From NCBI RefSeq assembly GCF_041320705.1, contig NZ_JBGGTQ010000002.1:1-64000 (forward strand): 64,000 bases of DNA, read 5' to 3'. The stretch is from Kineococcus mangrovi (GTDB taxonomy: Bacteria > Actinomycetota > Actinomycetes > Actinomycetales > Kineococcaceae). A program made the position numbers and the translations under genes. Position 1 is the first letter of the stretch. Every line of letters starts with the position of its first letter. The notes under the pieces were generated by a model. The model worked only from the letters and a program-made list of their open reading frames with translations, was not told the DNA's origin and did no database searches. Below are positions 43,487-51,788 of this stretch, in pieces.

Positions 43487-44862
43487 CCGGCCCCGCTGCG
43501 GGGTCGGCGTCCCCGCGCCACCGGTCCACCTCCCAGAGCGCTCCCCCGGTGGAGGACGACGCCGAACCGGCGCGCCCCCTGTACCTGTGGTGCCTCGTCG
43601 CAGCCGTCCTGTTCAACGTCTTCTCCGGTCACTGGGACGCCTTCCACCTCCCGGTGGGGCTCGACCGGTTGTTCTTCGGGCTCGGGATGGTGCTGCTCGT
43701 CCTCGACCCCTGGGCCTGGCGTCGGACGACGCTGCGGCTGCGGCCGGCCCACGTCGCGATGGTCGCCCTGGTCCTGATCGCCACGGTCTCCGCCGCGGGG
43801 CACTCGACGTTGTTCCAGACCCGGGGTCTGTTCGCCCTGCTCGACCGGCTGGTGGTGCCGTTCCTCCTCTTCGCCGTCGCCCCGGTGGTCTTCAACACCG
43901 TCGCCCGGCGCGACCTGCTCCTGAAGGCGCTCACCCTCCTGGGGCTGTACCTGGGTTTCACGGCCCTCATGGAGACCCTGAAGGTGTGGAGCCTGGTCTT
44001 CCCCAGCTACGTCTCCGACCCGTCGGTCGGCATCCAGTTCGGCCGGGCGCGAGGTCCCTTCGTCGCCTCGGAGGCGATGGGGATGGCCTGCTCGGCGACC
44101 GCCTTCGCCGCGGCGCTCGTCGCCACCCGGTTCCGGGGTGCGTGGCGCGCCGTCGCCGTGGCCACCGTCGTCCTGGCCGGTGCCGGGGTGCTGGAGTCGC
44201 TGACACGCTCGGTCTGGGTGGGAACCGTGGGCGGCATCGTCGTCGCCATGCTCGGCTCCGGACGCGGGCGGCGGCTGCTGCCCGCGGTCCTCGCAGGCAC
44301 CGCGGTCCTCGTGGTCGCCCTGCTGGCCGTCGTCCCCGGGCTCAGCCAGAGCACGGACGAACGCGCAGGAACCACTCGCTCGGTCTACGACCGGGCCAAC
44401 ACCAACGCTGCCGCGCTGAGGATCGTCGAGGAGCACCCGCTGACGGGAGTCGGCTGGCTGCGGTTCATCGACGTGTCCCGCGACTGGGTGCGTCAGGCGG
44501 ACACCTACCCGATCACGAACGTCGACATCGAGGTCCACAACGTCCTGCTGGGGCGCGCCGCCGAGATCGGTCTGCCCGGCGCTGCGGTGTTCGTCGCCTG
44601 CATCTTGCTGGGACCGGTGCGGGCGGTCTTCCAACGCGGTTACGCTGAGGATCAACCGGACCTGCTCGGCTGGCGGTCGTTGTCGACCGCCGTCACAGCG
44701 GTCTGGGGTGTGACGATACTGCTGAGTCCGACGCCCTACCCGTTGCCCAACTCCCTGGTCTGGATGCTGGCGGGGATCGCGCTCATCCCCCACCTGACGA
44801 AGGGGCGACCCGATGACGACCGACAACCCAGCGTCGGGGGCGAACCCGGCCCGGAACGCTGA
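43483..44862 (+). CDS. Wzy/O-antigen ligase-like polymerase
   Basis: This 459-residue protein has about ten to twelve membrane helices and the Wzy_C-type pattern. ESLTRSVWVGTVGGIVVAML lies in a conserved helix pair, and the extracytoplasmic loop EEHPLTGVGWLRFIDVSRDW leads to NVDIEVHNVLLGRAAEIGLP, where H-N-V-L-L and E-I-G-L-P are typical of O-antigen ligase/polymerase loops. It likely joins lipid-linked repeats outside the membrane. It overlaps the preceding Wzz by 4 bp and the next acyltransferase by 50 bp, so all three are co-transcribed. Confidence 0.85.
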   Translation: MTGPAAGSASPRHRSTSQSAPPVEDDAEPARPLYLWCLVAAVLFNVFSGHWDAFHLPVGLDRLFFGLGMVLLVLDPWAWRRTTLRLRPAHVAMVALVLIATVSAAGHSTLFQTRGLFALLDRLVVPFLLFAVAPVVFNTVARRDLLLKALTLLGLYLGFTALMETLKVWSLVFPSYVSDPSVGIQFGRARGPFVASEAMGMACSATAFAAALVATRFRGAWRAVAVATVVLAGAGVLESLTRSVWVGTVGGIVVAMLGSGRGRRLLPAVLAGTAVLVVALLAVVPGLSQSTDERAGTTRSVYDRANTNAAALRIVEEHPLTGVGWLRFIDVSRDWVRQADTYPITNVDIEVHNVLLGRAAEIGLPGAAVFVACILLGPVRAVFQRGYAEDQPDLLGWRSLSTAVTAVWGVTILLSPTPYPLPNSLVWMLAGIALIPHLTKGRPDDDRQPSVGGEPGPER

Positions 44863-45487
44863 CGCCTCCCTGACGCGGGCCGTGGCCCGCGCGCGCAGGC
44901 TCGCGGGAGCAGCCTCCTACCTGGCGCTGACGAGACACCTGCCCTGGTCACCGCGTCCCGGTGGGCGGGCCGCGCGACGCCTGCGCGCGCTGAGCGCCCG
45001 GGCGATGCTCGACCGGTGCGGCGACGACGTGAACGTCGAACACGGGGCCTGGTTCGGCTCCGGCAAGGGGATCCGGCTCGGAGACCGCTCCGACATCGGC
45101 ATGGACGCCCTCGTCATCGGCCCGGTCCACATCGGCCGGGACGTCATGATGGGTCCCCGCTGCATCCTGCTGGCATCGGCCCACGAGACGGCCGCCGTCG
45201 ACGTCCCGATGAACCAGCAGGGGTTCCGTCCCGACCGGCCGATCGTCATCGAGGACGACGTCTGGATCGGAGCCGGCTGCACGATCCTGCCCGGCCGCCG
45301 CATCGGGACCGGTTCCATCGTCGGCGCCGGCTCCGTCGTCGTGGCCGACGTCCCACCGTGGACGGTGGTCGCGGGGAACCCGGCACGCATCGTGAAGTCC
45401 CGGCGCCCGGGAGACCGCGTGCCGGAGGTGGTCACCCGCGCCGTCGAGGTGGCCGAGACCCTCTCGAGCGAGCTCGGGGGTCTCTAG
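44813..45487 (+). CDS. Hexapeptide-repeat acetyltransferase
   Basis: This 224-residue left-handed beta-helix enzyme has IRLGDRSDIGMDALVIGPVH, GRDVMMGPRCILLASAHETA (active-site His), VIEDDVWIGAGCTILPGRRI and GTGSIVGAGSVVVADVPPWT, ending VVAGNPARIVKSR. It is of the sugar O-acetyltransferase (NodL/WbbJ/Maa) type, using acetyl-CoA in the cytoplasm. ATG 44813 lies inside the Wzy gene in another frame, a 50-bp overlap indicating translational coupling. The about 40-bp gap to the convergent next gene has no clear terminator. Confidence 0.85.
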   Translation: MTTDNPASGANPARNADASLTRAVARARRLAGAASYLALTRHLPWSPRPGGRAARRLRALSARAMLDRCGDDVNVEHGAWFGSGKGIRLGDRSDIGMDALVIGPVHIGRDVMMGPRCILLASAHETAAVDVPMNQQGFRPDRPIVIEDDVWIGAGCTILPGRRIGTGSIVGAGSVVVADVPPWTVVAGNPARIVKSRRPGDRVPEVVTRAVEVAETLSSELGGL

Positions 45488-45527
45488 CCGCTCGGCCCGG
45501 GGCCAGGAGCCAGGGGCGGGGCCTTCG

Positions 45528-46634
45528 TCAGCCTCCCGCCGACGGGCTCGCGGACCGGCTCGGCTTGCCGTAGTTGCGCGGCAGGGCTTGCAGGTCCTCC
45601 CAGGGGAAGCCGGCCATGACCTCGTAGGACTTCGCGTCCCCCATGAGAGCGGGCCAGGGGTTGTCCTGCGCCAGCTCCTGCCCGCTCTCGGCCGTGATGG
45701 CGACGGACCCGGCGCGGTCGGTGACGATGAAGCCGTACTTCTGGGCGGCCCGGGCGATCATGGCCGCCAGAGGCGTCAGCCCGAGCTGGTCGACGTCCAC
45801 GTCGGGGTCGAGCCGCAAACGGGTCCCCTCCTGGACCGCGTCCTCGTCCCGGTCGTTCCCGTCGCTGCGCTGGGCCGGCCAGCTGAAGGTCTTCCAGTGG
45901 CGAGCTGCGGTCAACTGCAAGGACAGGGCGTGGTCGATCGTCCCGCTCCGGGCGTCGTCGACCCACACCATGCCTCCGGCCAGTCCCAGACCCGTGCCAC
46001 TCGACCCGAACCCCCCGTCGAAGTACCCGGGAGAACGTGACACGTCGTCCATGCGCCCGCCCCAGCAGGCCTGCCACGTCCCGGAGTCGGTCTTCTCCGC
46101 CTTCCAGAACTCCCAGAGCTGGTCGGTCTCGGGCGAGTAGATGGTCAGCTGGCCGTCGGTCCCGGCGGCGGGGACGGCGTCGTCCGGGATCGGGACGTCC
46201 GTGAACTGCCCGTCCTCACCCAGCAGACCCTTGGGGGTGTACCCCTTCTTCTGGCAGTCGTCCCAGTCCACGTCGACACGAGGCTGGTCGGGACCGACGG
46301 TGTAGAAGGACACCTGGAACCGGTTGACGTTGAACGCGGCCACGCCGTCGTGCCGGCTCTCGACCTGCTCGGCGATCTCCGCCACCTGCGCGGCGGAGTT
46401 GTCGGCCACGGGCGCGTCGCTGATGTCCTGGCGCCACACGCTCTCGGCGGAGAACGGGTAGTCCGCCGGGAGGGCCACGTCGTCGTTCCGCTCCGTCGGA
46501 CCCGGCGTCGGCGATCCTCCTCCGTGGACGAGCAGCGCCACGACGACGAGGGCCAGGACGACGACGACACCACCCGCAGCGATCCATCGGGGACGGGCGC
46601 TCTTCCGGGCCGTCGGGGTCCGCTGCTCGCTCAT
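45528..46634 (-). CDS. LWEFWKA-family protein, member 2, membrane-anchored
   Basis: This 368-residue member of the unrecognised family shared with 33460, 47017 and 48295 starts differently. It has an uncleaved-looking N-terminal helix (WIAAGGVVVVLALVVVALLV) preceded by basic residues and followed by a short Pro/Gly linker, so it is probably tethered with the domain outside. Shared blocks are SVWRQDI, VAAFNV, VPIPDDAVPAAGTDGQLTIY, TDQLWEFWKA, QACWGGRMDDVS, SWPAQRSDG, EGTRLRLDPDVDVDQLGL, AQKYGFIVTDRAG and FPWEDLQALPRNYGKP. ATG 46634 has AGGA upstream. It is divergent from member 3, suggesting a shared control region. Confidence 0.8.
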   Translation of the reverse strand: MSEQRTPTARKSARPRWIAAGGVVVVLALVVVALLVHGGGSPTPGPTERNDDVALPADYPFSAESVWRQDISDAPVADNSAAQVAEIAEQVESRHDGVAAFNVNRFQVSFYTVGPDQPRVDVDWDDCQKKGYTPKGLLGEDGQFTDVPIPDDAVPAAGTDGQLTIYSPETDQLWEFWKAEKTDSGTWQACWGGRMDDVSRSPGYFDGGFGSSGTGLGLAGGMVWVDDARSGTIDHALSLQLTAARHWKTFSWPAQRSDGNDRDEDAVQEGTRLRLDPDVDVDQLGLTPLAAMIARAAQKYGFIVTDRAGSVAITAESGQELAQDNPWPALMGDAKSYEVMAGFPWEDLQALPRNYGKPSRSASPSAGG

Positions 46635-46676
46635 GGGCACGATCCTGTCACGCAGAGCACTACCCTCCCCCGTCCG

Positions 46677-46889
46677 GTGGCCACCGGTACGGAGGACGGA
46701 CGCACGGTCGTCACCTTCCGTCCACACGGCGGTCGCACCCCCGACGCAGTGTCACCGGACCGCCGCACCGTCGTCCACGACCGGCGGCACCGGGGCTTCG
46801 AGCACGGACGCAGCGTCACGGTGACGCACTGCTCCGACCGGGCAGGGGCCGTCGAGGCGCCTGCCCCGTGGCACCTCCACCCAGAGTGA
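46677..46889 (+). CDS. Possible small protein between paralogues 2 and 3
   Basis: This 70-residue open frame from GTG 46677 (VATGTEDGRTVVTFRPHGGR at the start, ending APWHLHPE) occupies most of the gap between two divergent paralogues. Composition is Arg/His-rich, with no signal peptide, no recognised motif and no clear ribosome-binding site. The frame is open further upstream, which is common in this GC-rich DNA, so it may be chance. Confidence 0.25.
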   Translation: MATGTEDGRTVVTFRPHGGRTPDAVSPDRRTVVHDRRHRGFEHGRSVTVTHCSDRAGAVEAPAPWHLHPE

Positions 46890-46935
46890 CTCCCGCCCCC
46901 GGAGTCGTCACCCGGTCGTGTGCAACGGCGGGGAA

Positions 46936-46953
46936 TGCGTCCCTCAGGACGCA
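46936..46953 (+). promoter_or_regulatory. Small hairpin upstream of paralogue 3
   Basis: TGCGTCC-CTCA-GGACGCA: a perfect 7-bp stem with a 4-base loop, 64-81 bases before the ATG at 47017. It could be a 5'-leader structure or operator; no partner was seen upstream of the other members. Confidence 0.35.
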
Positions 46954-47016
46954 GGGGAGGCGAGAAGCTGCCCGATGCATGGGAGGCAACCGTCGTTCTC
47001 GCCAGGAGCCCATCCC

Positions 47017-48099
47017 ATGCGCAAGCCGCTGTCCCTCGTCGCAGCCACCGCACTCGTCGCCGCAACCGTCGTGTCCATCGCACCGGCCGCCTCCGCGGGC
47101 GCCGGCCCCGTCACCGTGACGGCCAAGCAACGGGCGGTCGCGAGCGCCCCCCGGGTCACCTCCGTGCTGGCCGACTCCGCCCCCACCGGCGGGGTGTTCG
47201 GCAAGTCCAGCGTCTGGAAGACCGACGTCTCCTCCGCCCCCGTCGCCGCGAACTCCCCCGCCCTGGTGGCCAACCTGGCCGGCCAGGTCCAGAAGTACTA
47301 CGGCGCGGCCGCCTTCAACGTCAACTCCTTCGGGACGAGCATCTACACCGTCGGAGCGTCCCAGTCCCGCGTCGACGTCATCTGGGACAACTGCCAGCGC
47401 AAGAACTACACCCCCTCGGGTCTGCTGGGTGAGGGCGGGCAGTTCACGCAGGTCCCGATCCCGGACGACGCCGTGCCCGCCGCCGGTACCGACAACCACC
47501 TGGCGATCTACTCCCCCTCCAGCGACCAGCTGTGGGAGTTCTGGAAGGCCAAGAAGGTCGACGGCAAGTGGCAGGCGTGCTGGGGTGGGCGCATCGACGG
47601 CGTGTCCACCAGCCGGGGGCACTTCGACGGGTACTGGGGCGCCAGCGCCACCGGCCTCCCCGTCTCCGCCGGGGCCGTCCTGGTGAAGGACGCGCAAGCG
47701 GGGGTCATCGACCACGCACTGTCCCTGCAGGTCGTCAACGCCGCGATCTACACCAACTTCAGCTGGCCCGCCCAGCGCAGCGACGGGCAGGACAAGTCGC
47801 CGGACGCCATCCCCGAGGGGACCAGGTTCCGTCTGGACCCCAGCGTCGACGTCGACTCGCTCAAGCTGACGCCCATCGCCAGGATGGTGGCGAAAGCGGC
47901 GCAGCAGTACGGTTTCATCGTCACCGACAAGGGGGGTGCCGTCGCGATCACCGCGGAGAGCCCCAGCGCGGTCAAGGCGAGCACGGGGGTCAACCCCTGG
48001 AAGTCGCTCATGAAGGGCAAGCCCAGCTACAGCATCTTCGCCAACTTCCCGTGGGACAAGATGCAGGCCCTGCCGGCCGGTTACGGCAAGAACCTCTGA
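47017..48099 (+). CDS. Exported protein of the LWEFWKA family, member 3
   Basis: This 360-residue protein has a Sec-type signal peptide (MRKPLSLVAATALVAATVVS to SASAG-like PAASAG) and the family core: GVFGKSSVWKTDV, AAFNVNSFGTSIYTVGASQ, VDVIWDNCQRKNYTPSGLLG, VPIPDDAVPAAGTD, SDQLWEFWKAKKVDGKWQ then ACWGGRIDGVS, GVIDHALSLQV, SWPAQRSDG, EGTRFRLDPSVDVDSLKL, QQYGFIVTDKGGAVAI and FPWDKMQALPAGYGKN. Function unknown. ATG 47017 follows AGGAG by 9 bases. It is the nearest relative of member 4, which lies next to it in tandem, so the two are probably a local duplication. Confidence 0.82.
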   Translation: MRKPLSLVAATALVAATVVSIAPAASAGAGPVTVTAKQRAVASAPRVTSVLADSAPTGGVFGKSSVWKTDVSSAPVAANSPALVANLAGQVQKYYGAAAFNVNSFGTSIYTVGASQSRVDVIWDNCQRKNYTPSGLLGEGGQFTQVPIPDDAVPAAGTDNHLAIYSPSSDQLWEFWKAKKVDGKWQACWGGRIDGVSTSRGHFDGYWGASATGLPVSAGAVLVKDAQAGVIDHALSLQVVNAAIYTNFSWPAQRSDGQDKSPDAIPEGTRFRLDPSVDVDSLKLTPIARMVAKAAQQYGFIVTDKGGAVAITAESPSAVKASTGVNPWKSLMKGKPSYSIFANFPWDKMQALPAGYGKNL

Positions 48100-48120
48100 T
48101 CGACCGCACCCCTTGTGCCG

Positions 48121-48157
48121 AAGAGCCCCGCCTCCCACTCCGGGAGGTGGGGCTCTT
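48121..48157. terminator. Strong hairpin after paralogue 3
   Basis: AAGAGCCCCGCCTCCC, a 5-base loop, then GGGAGGTGGGGCTCTT: a 16-bp stem with a single G-T pair, 22 bases after the stop. It separates transcription of members 3 and 4. Confidence 0.75.
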
Positions 48158-48294
48158 CGCCGTTGCCGCAGGCCCCACCCGGCAGCGTGAACCGGTTGCT
48201 CCGAACAGGTTCGCACTCCTGGTCGATGTGGCGCCCCCGCCGCTCGGCCGATCCCTGTAGGGTCCCCGCCCCCCGAACCCCCCAAGGATCTCCC

Positions 48295-49338
48295 GTGCGC
48301 ATGATGAAGAAGGCGTTCCTCTGCCTCGTCGCCTCCACCAGCATCCTCACCCTGTCCGCTTCCCCCTCCCTCGCGGGAACCTCCGCCGTCATCGCGGACC
48401 AGGCCCCGACCGGGGGGATCTTCTCGGCGACGAGCGTGTGGCGGACCGACGTCAGCAAGGCCTCGCTGAACCCGGACTCCCCCGCACTCGTGAACAACGT
48501 GGTCGAACAGGTCGCGGCCAACTACGGCACGGCGGCTTTCAACGTGAACCAGTACGGCACCAGCATCTACACCGTCGACTCCACGCAACGACGGGTGGAC
48601 GTGGTGTGGAACAACTGCCAGCGGAAGCCGTACACGCCGAGCGGTCTCCTGGGTGAGGGTGGGCAGTTCTCCCAGGTGCCGATCCCCAGCAACGCCGTTC
48701 CCGCCGCCGGGACCGACGGGCAACTCACCATCTACTCGCCCGAGACCGACCAGCTCTGGGAGTTCTGGAAGGCCAAGCGCGTCAAGGGGACCTGGCAGGC
48801 GTGCTGGGGCGGTCGCATCGACGGGGTCTCCACGAGCCCGGGGTACTTCGACGGGTACTGGGGCGCGGCCGCGTCCGGCCTGGCCGTCTCCGGCGGGTCG
48901 GTCCTCATCGGTGACGCGCAGGCGGGGGTGATCGACCACGCGTTGTCCCTGCAACTGGTGGACGTGCAGGAGTCGAGCACTTTCAGCTGGCCCGCGCAGC
49001 GCAGCGACGGCACCGACACCGCAGCTGACGCGATCCCCGAGGGCCTGCGCTTCCGGCTGGACCCGGCCGTGAACGTCGATGCCCTCAAGCTGACGCCGAT
49101 CGCCAAGGCGATCGCCAAGGCCGCCCAGAAGTACGGCTTCATCGTCACCGACCGGGCCGGGGCGGTCGCGGTGGTCGCCGAGAGCCCCAGCGCGGTGAAG
49201 GCCGACACGGGGGTGAACCCGTGGACGGGGCTGATGCAGGGCAAGCCCAGCTACGCGATCATGAAGAACTTCCCCTGGGACCGGCTGCAGGCGCTCCCCG
49301 TGGACTACGGCGCACCCGCGGGGCACGTCCGCCCGTGA
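48295..49338 (+). CDS. Exported protein of the LWEFWKA family, member 4
   Basis: This 347-residue protein has a Sec-type signal peptide (RMMKKAFLCLVASTSILTLS, then SASPSLAG). Its core is aligned throughout with members 1-3: GIFSATSVWRTDV, AAFNVNQYGTSIYTVDSTQR, VVWNNCQRKPYTPSGLLGEG, TDQLWEFWKAKRVKGTWQA then CWGGRIDGVS, GVIDHALSLQL, SWPAQRSDG, EGLRFRLDPAVNVDALKL, AQKYGFIVTDRAGAVAV and FPWDRLQALPVDYGAP. GTG 48295 follows AAGGA by 6 bases. The first strand GLLGEGGQF is identical to member 3. It ends one base before the convergent glycosyltransferase stop. Function unknown. Confidence 0.82.
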   Translation: MRMMKKAFLCLVASTSILTLSASPSLAGTSAVIADQAPTGGIFSATSVWRTDVSKASLNPDSPALVNNVVEQVAANYGTAAFNVNQYGTSIYTVDSTQRRVDVVWNNCQRKPYTPSGLLGEGGQFSQVPIPSNAVPAAGTDGQLTIYSPETDQLWEFWKAKRVKGTWQACWGGRIDGVSTSPGYFDGYWGAAASGLAVSGGSVLIGDAQAGVIDHALSLQLVDVQESSTFSWPAQRSDGTDTAADAIPEGLRFRLDPAVNVDALKLTPIAKAIAKAAQKYGFIVTDRAGAVAVVAESPSAVKADTGVNPWTGLMQGKPSYAIMKNFPWDRLQALPVDYGAPAGHVRP

Positions 49339-49339
49339 C

Positions 49340-50209
49340 TCAGCCGCGGGTCCTGCTCAGACGCCGACCCCGCAGCAGCTTGGACAGCGAACTCCACGTG
49401 TGCGGTCGCCGGACGAACCACCCGGCGTGGTGGGCGACCGCACCGACGTCACGACCGGCCTGAGCGGTCCGCAGGTCGTCCCAGTGCCACTTCGTGAACG
49501 CCCGGTCGACGTCGGCGGCCGAGAACCAGGACTGCTCCGCGCAGTGCTCGACGATCCGGGTGTAGCACTCCCGCATGAGCTCGGTGTCGTTGATCGCCTG
49601 CTGCTCGTGCAGGTGGTAGGTGAAGGTGGGCTCGGCCAAGGCCAAACCCGAGCCCTGCTGCAGGACGCGCACCCACATGTCCAGGTCCTGCGCCCGGCGC
49701 AGCGGTCGGAACAGTCCGGCGTCCACCAGGGCCTGCTTGCGCACGATCGTCCCGCTCGTGCAGACCAGGTCACCCGGTGCCACCAGGTCGATGGACGTCA
49801 GTTCGACGTCACGGCGCCAGGCGTTCCCCAGCAGCCGTCCTCCGGTGGAACTGCCCGCGCCGGCGACGAGGACGTGACCGACCGACGACGCCAGCACCCT
49901 CTCGAGGTGGTCGGGGTGCCAGGCGTCGTCGCTGTCCAGGAAGGCTATCCACTCGGTGGTCGCGGCCTCGATGCCCCGGTTCCGGGCCGGGCCGCTCCCT
50001 CCGTTGACCGGCAGTTCGATCACGGTCGCGCCGTGCTCGCGGGCCACGGCCACCGTGTCGTCGGTGGAGGCGTCGTCCACCACGATGACCTCGCGCGGAC
50101 GCACGGTCTGCTCGGCGATGCTCTCGAGCGCACGACCGATGAGGTGGGCGCGGTTCATCGCGGGCATGACGACCGTGACGTCCGCCACGGTCTCGGGGGG
50201 AGTGGTCAT
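49340..50209 (-). CDS. Family 2 glycosyltransferase
   Basis: This 289-residue GT-A enzyme has VTVVMPAMNRAHLIGRALES, VIVVDDASTDDTVAVAREHG, GGSGPARNRGIEAATTEWIA then FLDSDDAWHPDHL (metal-binding acids), and RRAQDLDMWVRVLQQG further on. No membrane helices, so cytoplasmic or peripheral. ATG 50209 is supported by similarity of the start to family members, although the ribosome-binding site (GAGAAG) is modest. It is divergent from the glycosyltransferase at 50445 across about 235 bp, which should hold both promoters. Confidence 0.86.
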   Translation of the reverse strand: MTTPPETVADVTVVMPAMNRAHLIGRALESIAEQTVRPREVIVVDDASTDDTVAVAREHGATVIELPVNGGSGPARNRGIEAATTEWIAFLDSDDAWHPDHLERVLASSVGHVLVAGAGSSTGGRLLGNAWRRDVELTSIDLVAPGDLVCTSGTIVRKQALVDAGLFRPLRRAQDLDMWVRVLQQGSGLALAEPTFTYHLHEQQAINDTELMRECYTRIVEHCAEQSWFSAADVDRAFTKWHWDDLRTAQAGRDVGAVAHHAGWFVRRPHTWSSLSKLLRGRRLSRTRG

Positions 50210-50444
50210 GGTGCTTCTCGATTCCCGGTCGCGAGTGGTGGTGGGTCCCTGCCGGTGTTGCCTTCCGCACGTCCCGCTGACGCCGACACGACGTCCGCGA
50301 CCCAGCCGAGCAGTCACGAGCAGACCGAGGGCTTGAACCCGCCACGATAGTCGGGGAGGTGATGAGGACCGTCATCCGGTCGGCCCGCGGGCGTCACGAG
50401 GTGTCGATGGTGTCGGACGCTCCGGAGTGGTTACTGTTCGGCGC

Positions 50445-51788
50445 ATGACGGGACCCGACGCGATGGCCGGGCATCGGCCGTCCCCCCCACCCGGCCCCCG
50501 GACCCCAGGAGCGGACGGCGAGGTGTCCACGCGCGGAGGGGACGTCGGACCTGTGGCCTACCTCGTCAGCAGCTACCCCTCGCTGTCGCACGCCTTCATC
50601 GAGAACGAGGTCGAGTCGCTGCGGGCCCAGGGCGTGCAGGTGCACACGTTCACGGTCCGGCCGGCACCGGCCGAGACCCAGCTGTCGCCGCGCAGCCGCG
50701 CGGAGGCCGCCACCACCACCACCCTGCTGGGCTCACCCGCCCGGGACTGGGCCAGAGCCGGACTGCGCACCGTGCGGACCGGTCTTCCCGGCCTGGTGCG
50801 GACCGCAGCCAGAGCGGCACGGTCGGGGCCGGCCACCGCACGGTCGCGGACGTGGCAGGCCTTCTACCTCGCCGAGGCCCTCCTCCTGTTCGACACGTTG
50901 CGCGAGCGCGGGATCCGCCACGTGCACGTGCACTTCGCCAACAACGGCGCCGACGTGGCCCGGCTCGTGGTCACGCTCGGCCTCGCCGTGGAGGGCCCCG
51001 ACTCCGGGTGGCGCTGGACGATGACCATGCACGGTCCCACCGAGTTCGAAGCGGTGGAAGCGTTCGACCTGCCCGCCAAGGTGCGCTCCGCCCACGCCGT
51101 CGCCTGCATCAGCGACTTCTGCCGCGGTCAGCTCATGCGGCACAGTCCCCCGCAGGAGTGGGACAAGCTCCACCTCGTGCGCATGGCGGTCGACGTCGAG
51201 AGGTTCGCCGACGCCGGCGCCGAACGTCTCCGACGGGCCGGTGAGGGCCTGCGCGTGCTGTTCGTGGGCCGGCTGGTGCCGGAGAAGGGGCCGTCCGTCC
51301 TCGTGGCCGCGATCGACCTCCTGCGCCGCCGCCGTCCCGACGTCCCCCTCGACGTGCGGATCGTGGGCCGGGGCCCCCTGCACGACGACCTCGGTCGGCA
51401 GATCGCGGACCGGGGTCTGCAGGACCACGTCACCCTCGTCGGCCCCGTCGCCAACGAGGACCTGCCGGCCCTGCACGCCTGGTCGGACGTGTTCTGCCTG
51501 CCGAGCTTCGCCGAAGGGGTCCCCGTCGTCCTCATGGAGGCCATGGCCACCGGGGCACCCGTGGTGACGACCCCCGTCGCCGGCATCCCGGAACTCGTGC
51601 GGGACGGTGTCTCGGGCCGGCTCGTGCCCCCGGGACGGGCCGACCTGCTCGCGGACGCCCTGGCGGCCCTGGCCGACGCCGGTGCGGCGGGACGGGCGCG
51701 CCTGGGGGCGGCGGGACGTGAGCACGTCCGCTCGGAGTTCTCGCCGCAGCTCAACGCCCACCGACTGCTGGAGGTCCTGTCCCGATGA
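50445..51788 (+). CDS. Family 4 glycosyltransferase (WcaL-like)
   Basis: This 447-residue GT-B enzyme opens, after a Pro-rich N-terminus, with VAYLVSSYPSLSHAFIENEV, the typical start of colanic-acid-type WcaL enzymes. RHVHVHFANNGADVARL and the TMHGPTEFEA segment follow. The donor-binding domain has LRVLFVGRLVPEKGPSVLVA and LPSFAEGVPVVLMEAMATGA followed by PVVTTPVAGIPELVRDG, with the E-x7-E type pattern. Start ATG 50445 or 50463 is uncertain. Its stop overlaps the next start (ATGA), so the pair is translationally coupled. Confidence 0.87.
   Translation: MTGPDAMAGHRPSPPPGPRTPGADGEVSTRGGDVGPVAYLVSSYPSLSHAFIENEVESLRAQGVQVHTFTVRPAPAETQLSPRSRAEAATTTTLLGSPARDWARAGLRTVRTGLPGLVRTAARAARSGPATARSRTWQAFYLAEALLLFDTLRERGIRHVHVHFANNGADVARLVVTLGLAVEGPDSGWRWTMTMHGPTEFEAVEAFDLPAKVRSAHAVACISDFCRGQLMRHSPPQEWDKLHLVRMAVDVERFADAGAERLRRAGEGLRVLFVGRLVPEKGPSVLVAAIDLLRRRRPDVPLDVRIVGRGPLHDDLGRQIADRGLQDHVTLVGPVANEDLPALHAWSDVFCLPSFAEGVPVVLMEAMATGAPVVTTPVAGIPELVRDGVSGRLVPPGRADLLADALAALADAGAAGRARLGAAGREHVRSEFSPQLNAHRLLEVLSR

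Noticed and set aside
46816-49326. 836-codon minus-strand open frame opposite paralogues 3 and 4
   Set aside because: It mirrors two conserved paralogues and shows only Gly/Arg/Val repeats produced by their codon pattern.
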